64,000 nucleotides of DNA from Echinococcus granulosus (GCF_000524195.1 NW_020170505.1:33036-97035), one strand, 5' to 3'; numbered from the stretch's first letter, positions 22,578 through 36,881 are shown. Translations and numbers: made by a program. Notes: a model not told the origin generated them from the letters alone.

Positions 22578-25432
22578 AAGATATGGATTACTAGAAAGGT
22601 CTTCATTTCGTTTTAAACTTTCAGTGTCAAAATGATGCCATTTTCTGGATATTTGAGTCTCTTTCGTGTTGCTGGCACATGTGATAGTAGTGTTGCATGA
22701 AAAATATGTCTAAAGCCTCTCTTCAATTTAATACACACCTATTTTATCAACTCCATCTTTCCATTATGCTTGTCAATGCCCTAATATGTGCGAGTGACTA
22801 AATTAGCATGTGATGCTACCCCCAGAAGATGAATCATTAAAACTTGAAGTGCCTTTACAACATAATTATCTGTCACAGTTAGGGCGCTCCACTTTCTGTT
22901 TTACGGATTATTGTGCATCCAATTTTGATTGATACTTTTGCCACAAAACAGATACAGCGAACAGATCATTCAAGCGCTTTCAAACATCCTCAGCTAACCC
23001 ATAACATAATTGATGGCGGTGCTGGGTGTGTGTTAAATCCGGATAGATGACGAATCCTCATTTGAGCCGCCTGTCAGATCTTCTTGTTGAGGTAGGTAGT
23101 CATTAAATGCATAGCTACGGTCAAGGTAAAATACAGCTAACATCATATTCATAAAACGATGCGCAGTAGAAAAGTAGAAAATTTGTTTAAAGTGCGAGTA
23201 TTACGAAAGCCAATTTTCTTACCATGAACCTCCATAGACTTACTTGAATGAAACAAGGCGTGCAAAACGACTGTTAACATCTACCTTACCAATGGTTAAC
23301 GTTGACACAAGAGTATTCAACTGCTTCAATCAAAAAAACCAGTCAATTATACGGTAAAAGTCAAAAATTGTGTGTGGGGTGCTATTAACATTCGACCGTT
23401 CACTTTGACTGAACTATTCAACAATGCTTATACAGGATCCTTAATCGAGATAAACAAGGTAGACTCGGAGTTAATTATTTCTTGACAAAAAAGAGGAAAT
23501 TTTTCTCATTATTAGACCGTGAAAAGAAGTTAGCCATTTTTTAACAGAGCATTGAACAATTTTTCCTCGCTTTATTTTAAGCTTCTGAGGTGCATTTTAC
23601 GCAAAAGGGCTGTAGGGTGGATTGGTGACATATCCGATTTCCTGTACCCCAGAATGAAGACATGTAATCATTCATACATCTATATGCACACATGTGAGCC
23701 TGTCCGGGCACAATATATGACAGCCAAAAGGAAATAAAGAAGTGGTGCTCTGTCGCGACACATTACTTCCGCGTAATCGCAAATAGGGTATTGGTATAAT
23801 GGAGCCCCGCTTTCGATATTTTATCCGTACGTAAGATGGAAAACTGGACACAATGAAACAGAATTTGCCATATGTAGTAAAGTAACTGTCGGCCTTGCCA
23901 TGAATTCATTTTTTGGCAAAATATTCGACCACAATTGAGGTAATGAAACACAATGCTATCTTTCCTGGCCAATCATTAAAACGAAACATCAGAAGGCGTG
24001 CTGTGAGGGAATTTGAAAAGCAGATTGCCTTTTGGTTTTTGACCCCGAATATCGTGATTAACAGGCATTAATTTGTCGAAGCTGTAGTAATTTTAGTTTT
24101 ATTCATCCAGGATTCTCTAGAAATGGTACAATTCCATCTCTGTCCTTGTAGATCTACAAAATTGGTCACTCGTATTGAGGAATCGACACTTCGTAGCTTT
24201 TTTTAGTGTGGATAGATTGAGTCGAGGGATTAAAAAAATTTAAATAATCCATTGCGATAGCGTTTTGTAACTTCAGTTTATAGCCAACTCATTTCTCGTT
24301 GGAAGTATAAAATGAGTCGGAGGTCAGGCAATGAGTATTTCACATTAGTTGCTTCATAAACTAACTATCGTCTCTATTTAGCTGGATTTTGATGAACTAT
24401 CTGAAGGCAATGGAAGATGTGGCTCGAAAGGGAGGAACCAGTCTTTCCGACATGGTCCTGTTTTCTGCTTGCAGCACCACAATTGAAAACTAATCCTGCA
24501 TATTAAGTAGGTCTATGAAAGTCCTTTCCCATGAATACACCACATAAGCTTCTTAATAACCTCTTCTAGATTGAAGCGATTTGCTGATTTGCATAATTTA
24601 TGGAAACAACTTGAAGGAATCTACCACTTCAACCTTGTGTTCTTTTATTGAAAATCGTGATTCTTTAGGCACTAAGGACTTGCGCATAATGAAAAAGATC
24701 TATGTAAAAATTAGGGGGTGCCCAAAAATTCAGCTCCCAGGGCATCCATTAACATGCGGAACTTTGAATGCTACCCAGCAATAATAGCCACTTGTAAACA
24801 CATGCGAATCGGTGTCTCATTCTTTTATTGCAAATATCTGCCAGAGTACAAACTACAGCCACAAAACCATCTTTTCTCCGTTTAAACAAAGTTAACGTTT
24901 ACTATTTTAATTGCACTTGATTGTTTGCGTTGTCAATCAACCAGTAGTTTTTACATGACCATTTTTCAAGAGTTGCATTTTATTGCGACTTCTAAAACAT
25001 CTTCACTTGCAGCTTCTGTTGTTGTTCCTATTAAAACAAACAATTTTTTAACACACTTTGGTGGTTACCCGATTCTCTGTTATTTGCATTGTCAAATCGT
25101 AATTCTTTTGGTATTTGGAAGAATTTCCACTAAGTTACCTTTCTGTGTATCAGCACATTTTTATAATGAGCCTTGTAGAACGCTAAGCGTAGAGGCGCTT
25201 GCTAAAATGCTGCCTAATTGTCTTCGAAACGACAATGGCCACTTTTACGAACAAAAAATATTGTGGTTTTGCTATTTAACTTAATTCAGAAAAAAATCTC
25301 AAAAGGAGTTTGGACGAACAATCGATGGTATCGTACCCTCTCCAATTGTGGAACCTGTAAAGAAATTACGCGTCATTCCCCGCACACACTCATAAAGGAA
25401 GACCTACCAGGATTGGACTTGCTTTAATTGAG
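22578..25432. other. Intergenic stretch
   Basis: AT-rich, with no gene I can defend. A possible isolated exon lies at about 24382-24493: it follows TTTAG, reads LDFDELSEGNGRCGSKG.. and stops after about 35 codons. I could not link it to other exons. Confidence 0.4.
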
Positions 25433-25636
25433 ATGACGACACTAAAATTACTGGTTTTTATGGCATTGGTAGCGGTAACAGTGACGTCAATGACTAGCCA
25501 AAGACACGGGTGTCGTGCATTTGCAAATGAGTGTGGTATGACAAGAAATGGCATGGGCTCCGAAGTAGACGTCATCGAAGACCTGGAAAGACAGGCCGAT
25601 GGGCGGTTTGCACTGCTTTACAGTGCATTCGGATGA
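25433..25636 (+). CDS. Candidate small secreted peptide (67 aa)
   Basis: The ATG is followed by a textbook signal-peptide pattern: MTTLK, then a hydrophobic run LLVFMALVAVTVTS. The remaining 45 or so residues contain a Cys-x6-Cys pair (GCRAFANECG) and an acidic segment, and end in ..DGRFALLYSAFG with the stop directly after the glycine. A C-terminal glycine is the usual donor for peptide amidation. A short Cys-x6-Cys loop occurs in several peptide hormones. No dibasic cleavage site is visible, and I recognise no known family. It stands alone between the Ser/Arg-rich gene and CFAP91. It could instead be the first exon of a larger gene, or chance: at 67 codons length alone is weak evidence. Confidence 0.4.
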   Translation: MTTLKLLVFMALVAVTVTSMTSQRHGCRAFANECGMTRNGMGSEVDVIEDLERQADGRFALLYSAFG

Positions 25637-26371
25637 GTTCATTCGAATGTCAGAATTATCTTCATTTCTCTGGATGTCTCATCTAAGTGACTAGTCATTA
25701 CATCTGTCAAAGCACTCCATCATCTAAAGCTGACTTATTACTCACAAGGTGCCTCCAATTTTCAACCGCATCACCCTAGGCATAACTACGTTCAAAGGGA
25801 TTTCGATATTTTTCTGCTTTGATGACAGAAAAGTATGCCTACGTGTAAAAGCTGTAAATTTAGGTGCCATTTAAATCTAGCAAGCTATGAGAGAGTGAAA
25901 CATACAGATTTGGTAATCATGCAACGCCGATGTCTACGGAGAAACATCCAGTTTGTTTTGCCTCAATGTGCTGTCCCTTTGGGTGAAGAATGCCCACTAG
26001 AGCAGGTGCTCCGGTATATTTTTCTCAAACAAGTTACCCTAAATATTCCCATCAGAATATACTATTAATACTTGACAAAGTTGTGCAGGTAATCCATTAG
26101 TCATTCAACAACACTGTTACTGGAGCTACATTATTTACATTCCTTCTCAGTAAATAAACTTTTTCATTAGCTAAGCAGGGTACTTACGTAGAGTATATTT
26201 CGCTAAGTCGATGTGTATATTGTACAGTGCTTGTATATTCAACGCCATCTACTGCTTAGACATGTCAGTGCATATACCTGGCACGAGACAAATACCAAAG
26301 TCATCGCACTATTTAGAATACGTTATTCAAGCGTGTGTGCGTGTGTATACACCCCGCGTGGGCATTGGCTC
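25637..26371. other. Intergenic stretch between peptide ORF and CFAP91
   Basis: It includes a Cys-containing short ORF at 25835-26068 (starting MPTCKSCKFRCH) for which I see no supporting context. No promoter or RNA gene is recognised. Confidence 0.35.
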
Positions 26372-26394
26372 CTCTCTCTCTCTCTCTCTCTCTC
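26372..26394. repeat. (CT)n microsatellite directly beside the CFAP91 stop codon
   Basis: A pure CT/TC dinucleotide run of about 23 nt on the plus strand. On the CFAP91 coding strand it is a (GA)n run beginning two bases after the TAA stop, so it forms the start of that 3' untranslated region. Confidence 0.9.
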
Positions 26395-26396
26395 TT

Positions 26397-29300
26397 TTAG
26401 TCCTCACAGTCATATTCGTGACCTTTCAGTTGGCTCAGCGTTATCTCGTCTTGAATCTCCGATAGTTTTTCATCCTTCTCCTCCTCCATACCTTCCATTG
26501 AAGTTGCCTTATCTTTTAGGAGCCCCTGATAGTGACGAATGTTAGCGCTTAGCGGGCCCGACTCCACTTCGTGGAAGAGTTCATGATGAGCAGCGCTTAA
26601 ATACTTGCGTTGTTGGCGTTGTAGCATCTCTCGGTAGCATCGGCGATTTACCTAGGTATGAGAAAAAAAAAGCGATACTTCAAGCAATCCCATCAATCAT
26701 GCATAGCACCTAGATTGGTATTACGCATATAAAAGGTTGTTTAGGTAGATTACGAAGGTTTTTAAGCTCTTCAACGAATGTAAAACCTTAGAGTCTGAGG
26801 TTTGATGAAATAAAATGTACTGACCTCAAAAGTCTTATATTTTAACAGCCGTAATGGAATAATGACGATGCGGCTAGGTGAAGCTACACCACAGTTGGAG
26901 CGTTGGATGGGGGGCTCAAGTGGTTACATTATTAGTGGCACAGTGTAGTTAGACATATAACAGGCATCACTGATGCTTCAAAGGACTCACTCAAAAAATT
27001 TGTCAATATTTGTTTGCTAGAATAAAAAGCGTCGAAAATAAACAGCTGCTGACTTGTCAAAAGCTGACATCACTTCTGTCGTGACAACTACGTTAGGTAC
27101 TTTGACCTCAAAATTTGCTTCATGAATGAGACCTGCAGTAAAAGAGTCTAAATTGTCCGTTAAATGAAGCTCTTGCAAAAATCCTCTCGAAAGTATCCTT
27201 GAATATCTGACATTTATGTTGAAATAATCGTAGAAAGGCAAATAGGCGTTAATGTCGCATTGAAGTGGTAGCAAAAGGCAAGAAAGAACAGTATGGGCAA
27301 ACCACGGAATATGGATTTAATTAAAAACGAATAACACAAATGGGCTTCCTGTTGAACAACACCGACAAGCTAGTAAAAAGTTCTGTTATACAATTCCAAA
27401 AGGTATGCATTTGGAAGCATTCACACTGTGACAAAAGACATCGTACCGTATCGACTGGTCCCAATTCCCTTGAAAAATTCCATGATGGCTCAAGACACCA
27501 GAGAGTGTTAAGAATGACCACCTACAGCAAACTGGAGCTGCCAAGCACCAAATTTATTTTTAGTTGTTTGTGGTACTACCCAGACTTTTCCCGTATGCTG
27601 TAAATAGCATCCTATGAGAGTGGTATGTATATCCCATTAGTCCACGCTTCCATGTTTTCTGACATCTGCATGATTAACTCGGATTTTACAAAAATCGCCA
27701 TCTTGGGAACCTACTAGAAGACAGGATCACAATGTGAAAAGTAAAAGGTAATCAAAAACGGGTTTAAATCTCCCACTCCAAGGTGTCCTAGATGGACAGC
27801 CTATGGAAGAAATTAAACAAGGGCGGCTCTCTCCCTGTAACAAGGGAACACACCACATGGCACTATTGTCACAATTCTCTGCTCACAGTAACTAGAACTG
27901 CGTGGAAATATCAGATGATACGGTCTCACAGTGTTATGTGTGAAAGTCCAGAGTTCAAATGGCATTTGCTAAGCCTATTAAGCCTCCCCTTCCTCCTACC
28001 CTGTGACACGACGGAAATTTGAAGAGCTCTGTGAGTGTTTCACTGTGAGATTACACAATCCTGAAACCAAATCCTTCAAGACCATCCTTGACAAAATCAC
28101 ATTTCATATGCTATTTCATCTCCTGTCTGTCCTTTACTTACGATTACATTACCCGAGATCTCTGAGAGCGCAGTGCGTAGCAATGTTTTAAAAGTCTTAA
28201 AGTTGACGCCCGTAAAACATTGGGATGGAGAAAAAAATCCCCTTTCTCGAACTAATAACCAAGCTAATAAACAGACATTGAAATCAACAAAAGTAAACAT
28301 TCGACGCCAACTTAAATCAAAATGGGAGAGACTTAAGCCCATGTTCTGTTGAATTTCGACAGTCAACCATCAGCAAATGTCACTCAAGACTTGACAATTT
28401 TGAATACTACTTCACAACAAGTTTGAAACAAAAGTAGGAGGAGTATTTAGACATACACTTTATGCTTATTTCATATCGCTACTTTTATACCACTATTGGA
28501 AATTTGATAATAAAACAATTGTTTCTCATCCCTAGGATCAGTAATTAACCCTACTTTAATGCCGCCTTTGTTCTACAATTCACGACAAGGCACTTCCCTG
28601 TGTGGCATAATCTGCAACTGCATTAATGGCCACTTGCAATCTAGTCGTCAGGGCAACCCCGGAGAAACGAGACCCCGGATTATCATTAACTAAATTTATC
28701 ACCTAATGGTAACCTCTGCTTTGTTTTAATATCAAGTATAGCCTTCATAAGCATTGTACTAGGCTTGAAAGTAAGTTTAGCACAGCCCTCATTTTTATCC
28801 AGCAATATTCATCTAGTTGACAAGCGTCCTCACCTATTGCGATGAAAAGGGAAATTAAGACCTGCAGTTCATTCAGTCAATGTTAAAGATGTAAAAAATC
28901 ATTCACTCCTGTATGATCCACTGAAGGATTTTTTTTGGGCCTGTTTCCTTGCCAAAAAGCAGCGGATCACATCCTCACCGCGGTGCTAGAAATGGTAGGT
29001 CTTGCGTAGACCTACGCATATTTAATCCACGTATGTTCAAACTATTTTCTGGAAGATTTTACACACTGAGGTTAAGTGGGTGGGTATGTGATGGACAAAA
29101 TTTGAAAAATGATTTTTGGGTACTTTAACCTAAAACAACCCCTAAACATGTTTGTCTGACCTTATTAATTGGTAGAAAGTAGAGGGAAATCTTGTTAATT
29201 TTGAAATTACTCCGTAAAGAACAGCAAGTTGAAGCCAGTCAAGGTAGATTTTTCCTCAATATTTGGAAATTGAAAGCACTTTGTGTCCTTCAGTCAACCA

Positions 29301-32300
29301 CAAAATCAACATTTCTCGTTTCAATCGGTGCGGTTGGCAGATTGTAAAATCAGTGGTAAGGAAGCTAAATTGAATAAATGTCTCGTGACAAAGTTTAGTA
29401 AACCACCCATTTCTCCTTACTTCCATCCGGACAGTCATTTAAGTAATAACAGGAATGTATCACCTTTCAATATCACATAAAGTTTTCCATAAAAATAGTG
29501 AAATGTAGGAAAAAAAGGGGAGGGAGAATTATTCTTGCTGGTTTTATGACTAACATCCCTGAAAATCTAGCAGATTCTGATTAATGTGAACAAAATACAC
29601 AACAAATCTCCTGCGCAATCATTCAATTTGCAAAAGATTTGAAAAAAAGTGTACATGAAATTCAAATCACTAGAAGTTTACTATTTCCCTAATTAACAAG
29701 GTGGATTCAATGGTATTCTTGTATTCTTCAATGATTAATAAACAAAATTCTTAGTAGCATAATGCATTACATAACATGGAACAGTCGTACCACACTTTGG
29801 CAACTGACCTGGGGGAAATATAATTTCGCTGCTAGTCAAATGGTCTGGTTATTATAAAAACTGTTTTGGGATATCTAAAATACGCTTTCATAATGTCTAT
29901 TAAATAACGTTGGTTGAACATTTTATTACCTCGTGGTGAATAACGCACTTATTGATAATCTCCACACCTAGGATGGAAAAATTACCTGCTACAATGAAAT
30001 TATTGCCAGCCAGGCTTCATAAAAAACAAGCAACACTCCAGTTAGTGGGGAAAGAAGATTAACTCTTGCTAATTGAAGAGGAGGGCATAAGTATGATCAC
30101 CAAAATTGGGGTTCCTGCATATTTTTGACTGTGAATAGTTTAAACAGTAAAATAATTATTTCATGAGGTCATCTAATTGGATTCAAAGCTAAGGTTTAAG
30201 CTGATCGGTGTGATCTATGGCTGCTTCACATGATTTGGAGCTAGCTGGTGTTCACTGCAGTTCGATCTCTTTGTCATTAAAAATAAATTACAATGGGAAA
30301 ACAAGTAGAGGTTTCGATTCACCTCAGGAATGAGAAAATTGTAGACGAGTTCAGCGGCCTCTTCTTCATGTGTCAGGCGTTGCTCTGCACACCAAACTTC
30401 GTCAGGCCACAGTTTAGCTATTTTTTCAAATTCCTTGGAGGCTTTCAATTCGGCGGACGTCTCCATGGCGGTAGCAATGAGAGCTGAAAAGTAGCCATCG
30501 ACTGTGTCCTGGTGAACTTTAACGACCTTCAAAAGGACAATTTGAAATGAATGATTGCCAGGCGGGAGGGATCAGGCATAGAGAACACTATGATTTAAGC
30601 GAAGTGACATATTTCCAATCGTAATTAGTATTCTAAAGTGTTTTTAGGAGCGTAAAATAATCATTTACCTCAATAAGATTTGTGGTAAAATCACATAATA
30701 ATGCAGAGAGAACAATCAACTTTGTCTGGAAAATTCATTTTAAGCAGCCGGCGAATTGCGCTTTCGCTACTTCACCACTTGGATTTAATATCGTTATCAT
30801 GTATGTTGATTGGGCTTGTTTAGATCAGCTACTTTATGTAGCATTGAATTTGAAAATACCTGTCGAAAGAACTCGTCGTGCTCTCGTCTGCGCCGCTCCT
30901 CCCACTGTCGCCTGCTGCTTTCTTCGATCTCACGCATTCGTCGTTCGTTGCGCGCGCGTTGGACGTATTCGTGGAGGCGCTGGTCCACTAAGAGCCGATC
31001 CAATTCCTTGCTTAGAAGATCTAACGTCGCTCCCAGCACCGTGGAATCCAGGCGTTCCAAAATTTCGTGCGATAGGTTGTTCTGTATATGGAATCAAGAA
31101 TGGAACTTTAAATGGCACTAGAGGAGAAGGAGGTCTGTTACAATTGCGTATACCAATACACAGAACTTTGGAGTTGTCCTTGACTCGGCTTCTGCGCCCT
31201 CTTCACTAATACTTCAAGTAATTATGTGAGAGTGGGCTAGTTTTTCGCCACTGAAAATGTACAACAATGGAGCTACATCACCAGCTTATAACGGAAGTCT
31301 TAGGAGAATACCGCTTAGTTTTAGCAGTACTGAATGCAAATTTTGCAGCATGATCGCTAATGAAGCAAAGTCAAAATTAATGGAGTCAAAACCACCAAAA
31401 AAAAAACGTTTACAGCATGGACATAAAAGAATTCTACAGTTGTCTAAATAAATGAACTGGAAGTCTGTAGGAGGAAAAAGGTAGAGGCAGTCGGAATAAG
31501 ACTTCAAGAAACTGTTCATAGAGCGTATTTAAAAAAACTACAATGAGAAGTGTTTTACACAACGTGGTCAACCTTGAAGCACTGACTTTGGAATAAATGT
31601 ATAATTGGTAAAAGGTGGATACGATAAATATAATCCATTAAAGTTGGTGAAAAGGAAAAAATTCCCGTACAATTGCGTTATCAATTTCAGCTCGCTCGAA
31701 TAGTGTTCTGGAAACTGATGGAAAAAAGAGTAGTGGTTGATAGTGCGAAGGACAATTAACGAGACAAGACATTGACCGCGTAATGAAATCGTATTTTTGC
31801 CATGGGAGCTTTTAAAATCACCCCCCAGTCGGTCCCCACGCTTATGACATTAAAGGGGCCTTATTTAGCGTTGGCAATAATTGTTTACGGATTTATCAAC
31901 GTATAATACTAGTAAGCTGCTTCAGTAGAGAAAAAAATATTTCGAAATCGGTCACGAGTAATAACTTGACCTGGTTCATTTGCTGAACGCTGGAATATCC
32001 ACCGCTTATTGAGAGTAAAGAAGCAATAAAGGAGCCTTGCTCTACCTACGTATTTTTTGTATTAAGTATTTCACACCATTTATGTTAACCGATTTGCCTC
32101 TTCAAGAATGAATAAATATCACATTTGTAATCGGGAATCTGTTTCCCATATGGCACAATAATTGAACAATCAACTGGTAATTTTCCAGTTTTTTTTTTAC
32201 TTTCCGGGGTGTATCTAGAATGACTTGAATCTTATTACTCACCTCATGCTGTAAATATTCATAACGCGTCTGATTGGTGCGGATGGTCAGCATTTGTCGG

Positions 32301-35300
32301 CGCTTTTCGGCGCGCTCCTCCTTCGTTAGCGCGTGCGTCGAACGCAACTCGTTGATGAGTAATTGACGCTTCTTCCTCGACTCGTACATCATTGTTTGCA
32401 GCGCGCGACCTCGAATGAGTCTTTGTAAATGTATTACAGCAACCTCCCCTGCATCCCGTACCCTCTGTGAATTAAGAAAAAAAAAAAAAACAGGTCTTTG
32501 TTACAGAGCGTAACATTTTCCGCAATCTCCTGCTCTGCCACTTACATTGATCTCAGGCACCGATGGAGTTGAAGGACGCGGAACGGGTTTCTCAATTTCG
32601 AATAGAAAACGCAACGGTTTGGGTGGAGTGATATTTTTCGCGCCCAAAGAATCCATGTACTAAACATATGTTTCAAAAATGTAAAGGTTTTGCTACTTTA
32701 ATACAAGTTAGTAAAATGAATTATTCCCATCGAAATACTTTGTGCAAGGACTCAAGCTGTGCCTGCCATCGGAATTGCCGTTTAAGATGGCCATCCTTAG
32801 TGTAAGGGGTAGATTTTTTCACAACGATCTTGGCGTCTACCACACTTTCTGGGATGAATTTCTCCAGTTCAGAAAGACCTATATTCAAGGAGACACAATG
32901 ATAAATCATTCATTAGTTCATCATTCGTACTGACTGATATTCATTCCAAATATGTAGGTAATAGGTGTAGCATATTAAGCAATACAAAATCGTTAGTGAC
33001 TGAAATGAAGTGAAGTTTTTTTTTTTAAAAATTTACGCCCCAAGCTCCTTGGAGGTCTTTGGTTCTTGGAAAGTGCAAAAATTCGCAAATGAGAATTTAA
33101 TGTTGCTGGTTTTGCCTACTAAAAATAATTGGGTCTGTAGATCGTCACGTATGAGCTATTATTCCAAAATAAATACAACTTTAAAATCCCTATAAACTGT
33201 ACCATAAGGAACTGTCTTCCTGTCTTACAGTGATCGTCGCGAGCAGAAGGCGTATCATAGGCAAAAACTTACCTTTTCAGGTGTGATTAGTAATGGAACA
33301 AATTTAGCCTTCAAAAAGTAATCAAGTATTCAAGTATTAGTATTAAAGAACGTCTCTAATGCGTTTAGATGGTTCGGAGCGCATAAGTACAATCGCAATT
33401 GCGGTAAATATGAGAGAATTACTGGAAGGGATCCATGAGAAATCAAAGAGGAGTTTAGGGTTTTTCTCCGAACTGCTCACGTTATGAACAAAAGAAGCCT
33501 TAAGTTAGTTCAAGTCCAAATCTAACGCGAACTAGGTAACCGCTGACAAGGAATTATAAGCATAAGCACCTAGACATATCTATTCCAACATGACATATTA
33601 TCAGAAATAAGGCAATAAGTAATGAAAGTGATGAGGTGAGAGATGCGAGTACACCAATAATAGGTATTTCATTAAAATGTGAGTTACACAATGAAGAAAC
33701 CAAGTAAGATGCTCTTATGCATACGAAGGATGGTTTAATCATAAGTTGAGCTATAAATAAAAACGTGTTTTTAGGATGCGAAGTACTATGGTCTTTACTA
33801 CAGTTGAACATCGAAAGGAATCCATTGTAGACCGTACATTTAAATGCTGATTCCAATATTACTGGACCCCTCAATGCTCACCTGCATAGGTGTCGAGAAA
33901 TTTGCTGTGTACCTTAAAGCGTTCAGCCCCACGGTCGTGAAAAACACCGAGTCGCGTGAGAGGAGCAAAGGCCTGCGAGCCAGGCTGCGAATATTGCTCG
34001 ATTTTGTCCGGTTTCGGTGGTTTATTCTTTCGCTCCATGACGCAGAGCATCTTTCTAATCGCTGCATCACCATTAACCAGTTAATAGTAAGGACTCCACG
34101 CAATTGTCAATCCATTAACATTATTACTAGTAATTCCTTATAAGAAGATGCAGGAAATTGCACTCATTCACCTGATGCATATTCGGTGCGAATTTTCTCA
34201 ATAATCTCAGACTTCTCCTTTTGTCGACGGTTCCAACGTCGGTCAACTCGCCTTGCATTCATTACCTGACGATTTTCCTCCCGAATACGGAGCAACTGAG
34301 CTATTACTTGCAGACGAATCTCCTGTAATCTGGGAGTTCATAGAGGAATGACTATTTTATTTATTTGTCATCCACAGAATTGCAAATATTATGAGCGCTA
34401 AACACAAAGCATACCTTACTCAACTGTAAAGCTTAAAATCTATGCAAGTTATTTACAAATAAGGAAACATTTCCGATCTGGTTGCATTTATCTATCGTTA
34501 CATTGTTGGGAAATGGAAAATGTGATGGGTTGCACAACAAAAGTTGACTGTAAGTAAGGATTAAAGAAAAAGGCAAACCTACGAGAAAAGATAACAAAGA
34601 TAAATCGAGAATAAATAGTAGCTTGACAAACGAAAAATATGCTAAAAGATTTCTGTGTATTTAGAAAGGTAACACTAATGGTACTAACTGGATGATTTCC
34701 TTAAACCAAGAGGAAGCTTCGCCCATGAGATCTCAAAGGTGTAATTAGATTCCAAAAACGGAACTCCTAATAATATCAATGCATGCAAAATCCCAACACT
34801 ACGATAATTCACAAATGCTGACTTGCATTCAGTAGAAAAAATTATCACTGAAATGATACGCTAGTTATTGTGATAAAATGATAGAGGTGTTCGAAATCAT
34901 AATTAAGTTCGCACCACATGCTGTCTATTTCAACTGCCTTTTTCGTCCATACAGGCGGATAGTTCAATTCTACTCAATGATTCAAAAGATTTTTTCAAAA
35001 TTAATTCACATGTATGAATCACTGTTCCCAGCACGGAATATTCATCATAGTTTGGTGCCATTCATTTCCTGCTGTCGAATCAACCGCAAAAGAGGATGAA
35101 ATTTGGTTCAGTGAATAGTGTAACAAAATAACAGAACCCACATTAAAACGTGTAGTTTATAGAAACCCAACTCGCCACATCTCGAAACGATAGCATAAAT
35201 TACAGCTTAGAACCAGAGGTAGACAATAGTAAATTGTCGCAAATGTATTAATAAAATGTTAAGTAGATAAAAGAATAAATTACGTCTCAATTTCACGTGC

Positions 35301-36377
35301 CCTGTAGCGCCATTCATCCAGCTCCAGTTTGCTCCTCAAACGGGTTCGATAAGCTGAAAGGAGGTTGTCCATCTGGGCCTCCACAAGGCGCCTCTCTTGG
35401 GCGCGTTCGATTAGTTCTACCACATTTTGACTAACCGGCAGCCCACTGCCAAAATCCAGATGCGCCAAAAGCAAAACTTTTGGATTTTGGCCAGGAGGAA
35501 TGACGTATTCTGGTGAATAGGGATCCGTCTGTGCCTCTGAATCGCGGTACTGCGTTTGTATGCCACAATCACGTCTTTCGCCGTTAAGGCAGTGCGAATA
35601 ATTGAATGCGTTCAATTGGCAAGTTGCACTCTCCAGAGCGGCCTTTAGGTAAAATTCCTTCATATTCTGCAAAAATGTTTCTAGATTGTCATTTAGAAAT
35701 AACATTGTTCACAACTTGTATTAGTTATTGTTAAAAGACAGTAAGTCAATTTCATTGTTCTGTACATCTAATCAGTCAAAGCAATAATAATGTGGAAATT
35801 AAGCCGTAATTTGTAGTTTACAAAATATATGTACTCCTATAGCACAAGACAAAACCTAACAAATTTAGTACAAATTATTCCTAAATATCTAGTGACCAAA
35901 TAAACTAATAAAAGATATTTAAAGGGGTGGAATATTCATACGGTCGGCCCCACTTCCAGTTTCGGTAAGCCACAATATTTCACATGATAACCTCCGAGTG
36001 CGGAATAGTGTGTAAGGAATTTGAGTCTAAAGTAATTGTTGTATACTCAAATTACTTCAAATCATGAACCGCTGTTCGCTCTGCAGCATCGAAGCTGACA
36101 CCGACATTGTCAGCAGGCGAGTATCGGGGTAATTTCACGCCCTTAAAAGACCTCTGAGATTCCTTTTTGCTTAAAGCTCTGTGAAAAATCGGTCTTTTGA
36201 TATGTTCCCGGGGCGATACAATGATCCCCAGTTTAGCTCGCTCATGGTCCACAGCAGAAGAAAAGCTGGTAGATGGGCCTAAACTTTGCATTACATATTT
36301 GTGGACTTACCATAAGTTGAGCTACCTGGTCCTTTTACCTTACTTTGCTCTGTGAACATTCGCACCTTTGTACTCAT
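26397..36377 (-). CDS. CFAP91: Cilia- and flagella-associated protein 91 (CFAP91/MAATS1)
   Basis: Minus-strand exons, 5' to 3': 36377-36311 (ATG at 36377, MSTKVRMFTEQSK), 36278-36056, 35666-35284, 34329-34172, 34061-33882, 32878-32739, 32659-32546, 32464-32243, 31081-30860, 30526-30323, 26651-26397. All junctions agree in phase except between exons 2 and 3, where at least one exon is unresolved. The total is about 722 aa (human 767). Family landmarks: GIQTQYRDSEAQTDPYSPEY; VELIERAQERR; LQEIRLQVIAQLLRIREEN; FAPLTRLGVFHD; AVIHLQRLIRGRALQTMMYE (IQ-like helix); LDLLSKELDRLL; VVKVHQDTVDGY; AAELVYNFLIPEV. CFAP91 is an axonemal scaffold of the calmodulin- and spoke-associated complex, needed for radial-spoke assembly and flagellar beating. 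Much of the protein is predicted coiled coil rich in Glu/Arg. The tail after NRRCYREMLQRQQRKY is acidic. Identification is secure; the N-terminal exon structure is less so. Confidence 0.93.
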
Positions 36378-36881
36378 GATCTCACAGTGAACTGTTGCTA
36401 CAAGACACTGGAAAATTGAAAATTCCAAGGTCATCATTTTTACAACGTCAATTAATTAGTACAATGGCGGCTACATTGCAGTAACTTATTGTTGTTTGTG
36501 CTATTCTACTTTGCCTACTGAAAAAAATTTAAATAATGAACATTCAAATTATATAGCCTTTTCTATCTAAAAAATGGGTGTACTCGTTCCAAATCACGGT
36601 AACCCATATGTTTTAAACACAAGTACCTTGTCCTTCTGTTTTTTTCTTAATTTCAAACGCACGAACACTTTCGCCAATGAGATTTTGAGGTTAGTGTATC
36701 ACTGAATTTCAGGAACAGACTATAGAAATTTGCCAAACCTGTGCGATTTCTAGCAGCATCCTTCAATCCCATTACCAAATTTTTTCTTCCAAGAACACTG
36801 CGTGCAATCAAAAGCAACATTAAGATGACCATGAAAAAAAAACACCGAGTAATGCCAAGTTTTCGCAGTTTTTTGGTAAGA
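36378..36881. other. Spacer between CFAP91 start and the membrane-protein gene
   Basis: Only about 500 bp separate the stop of the upstream membrane-protein gene (36882-36884) from the CFAP91 ATG on the same strand. The promoter of CFAP91 must lie in this spacer or inside the neighbour, unless the two are transcribed together. A TGTAG acceptor-like site precedes the CFAP91 ATG by about 25 nt. No recognisable motif beyond that. Confidence 0.4.

Noticed and set aside
27321..27603. Overlapping ORFs on both strands in the last CFAP91 intron
   Set aside because: No domain or splice context; both readings are of chance length.
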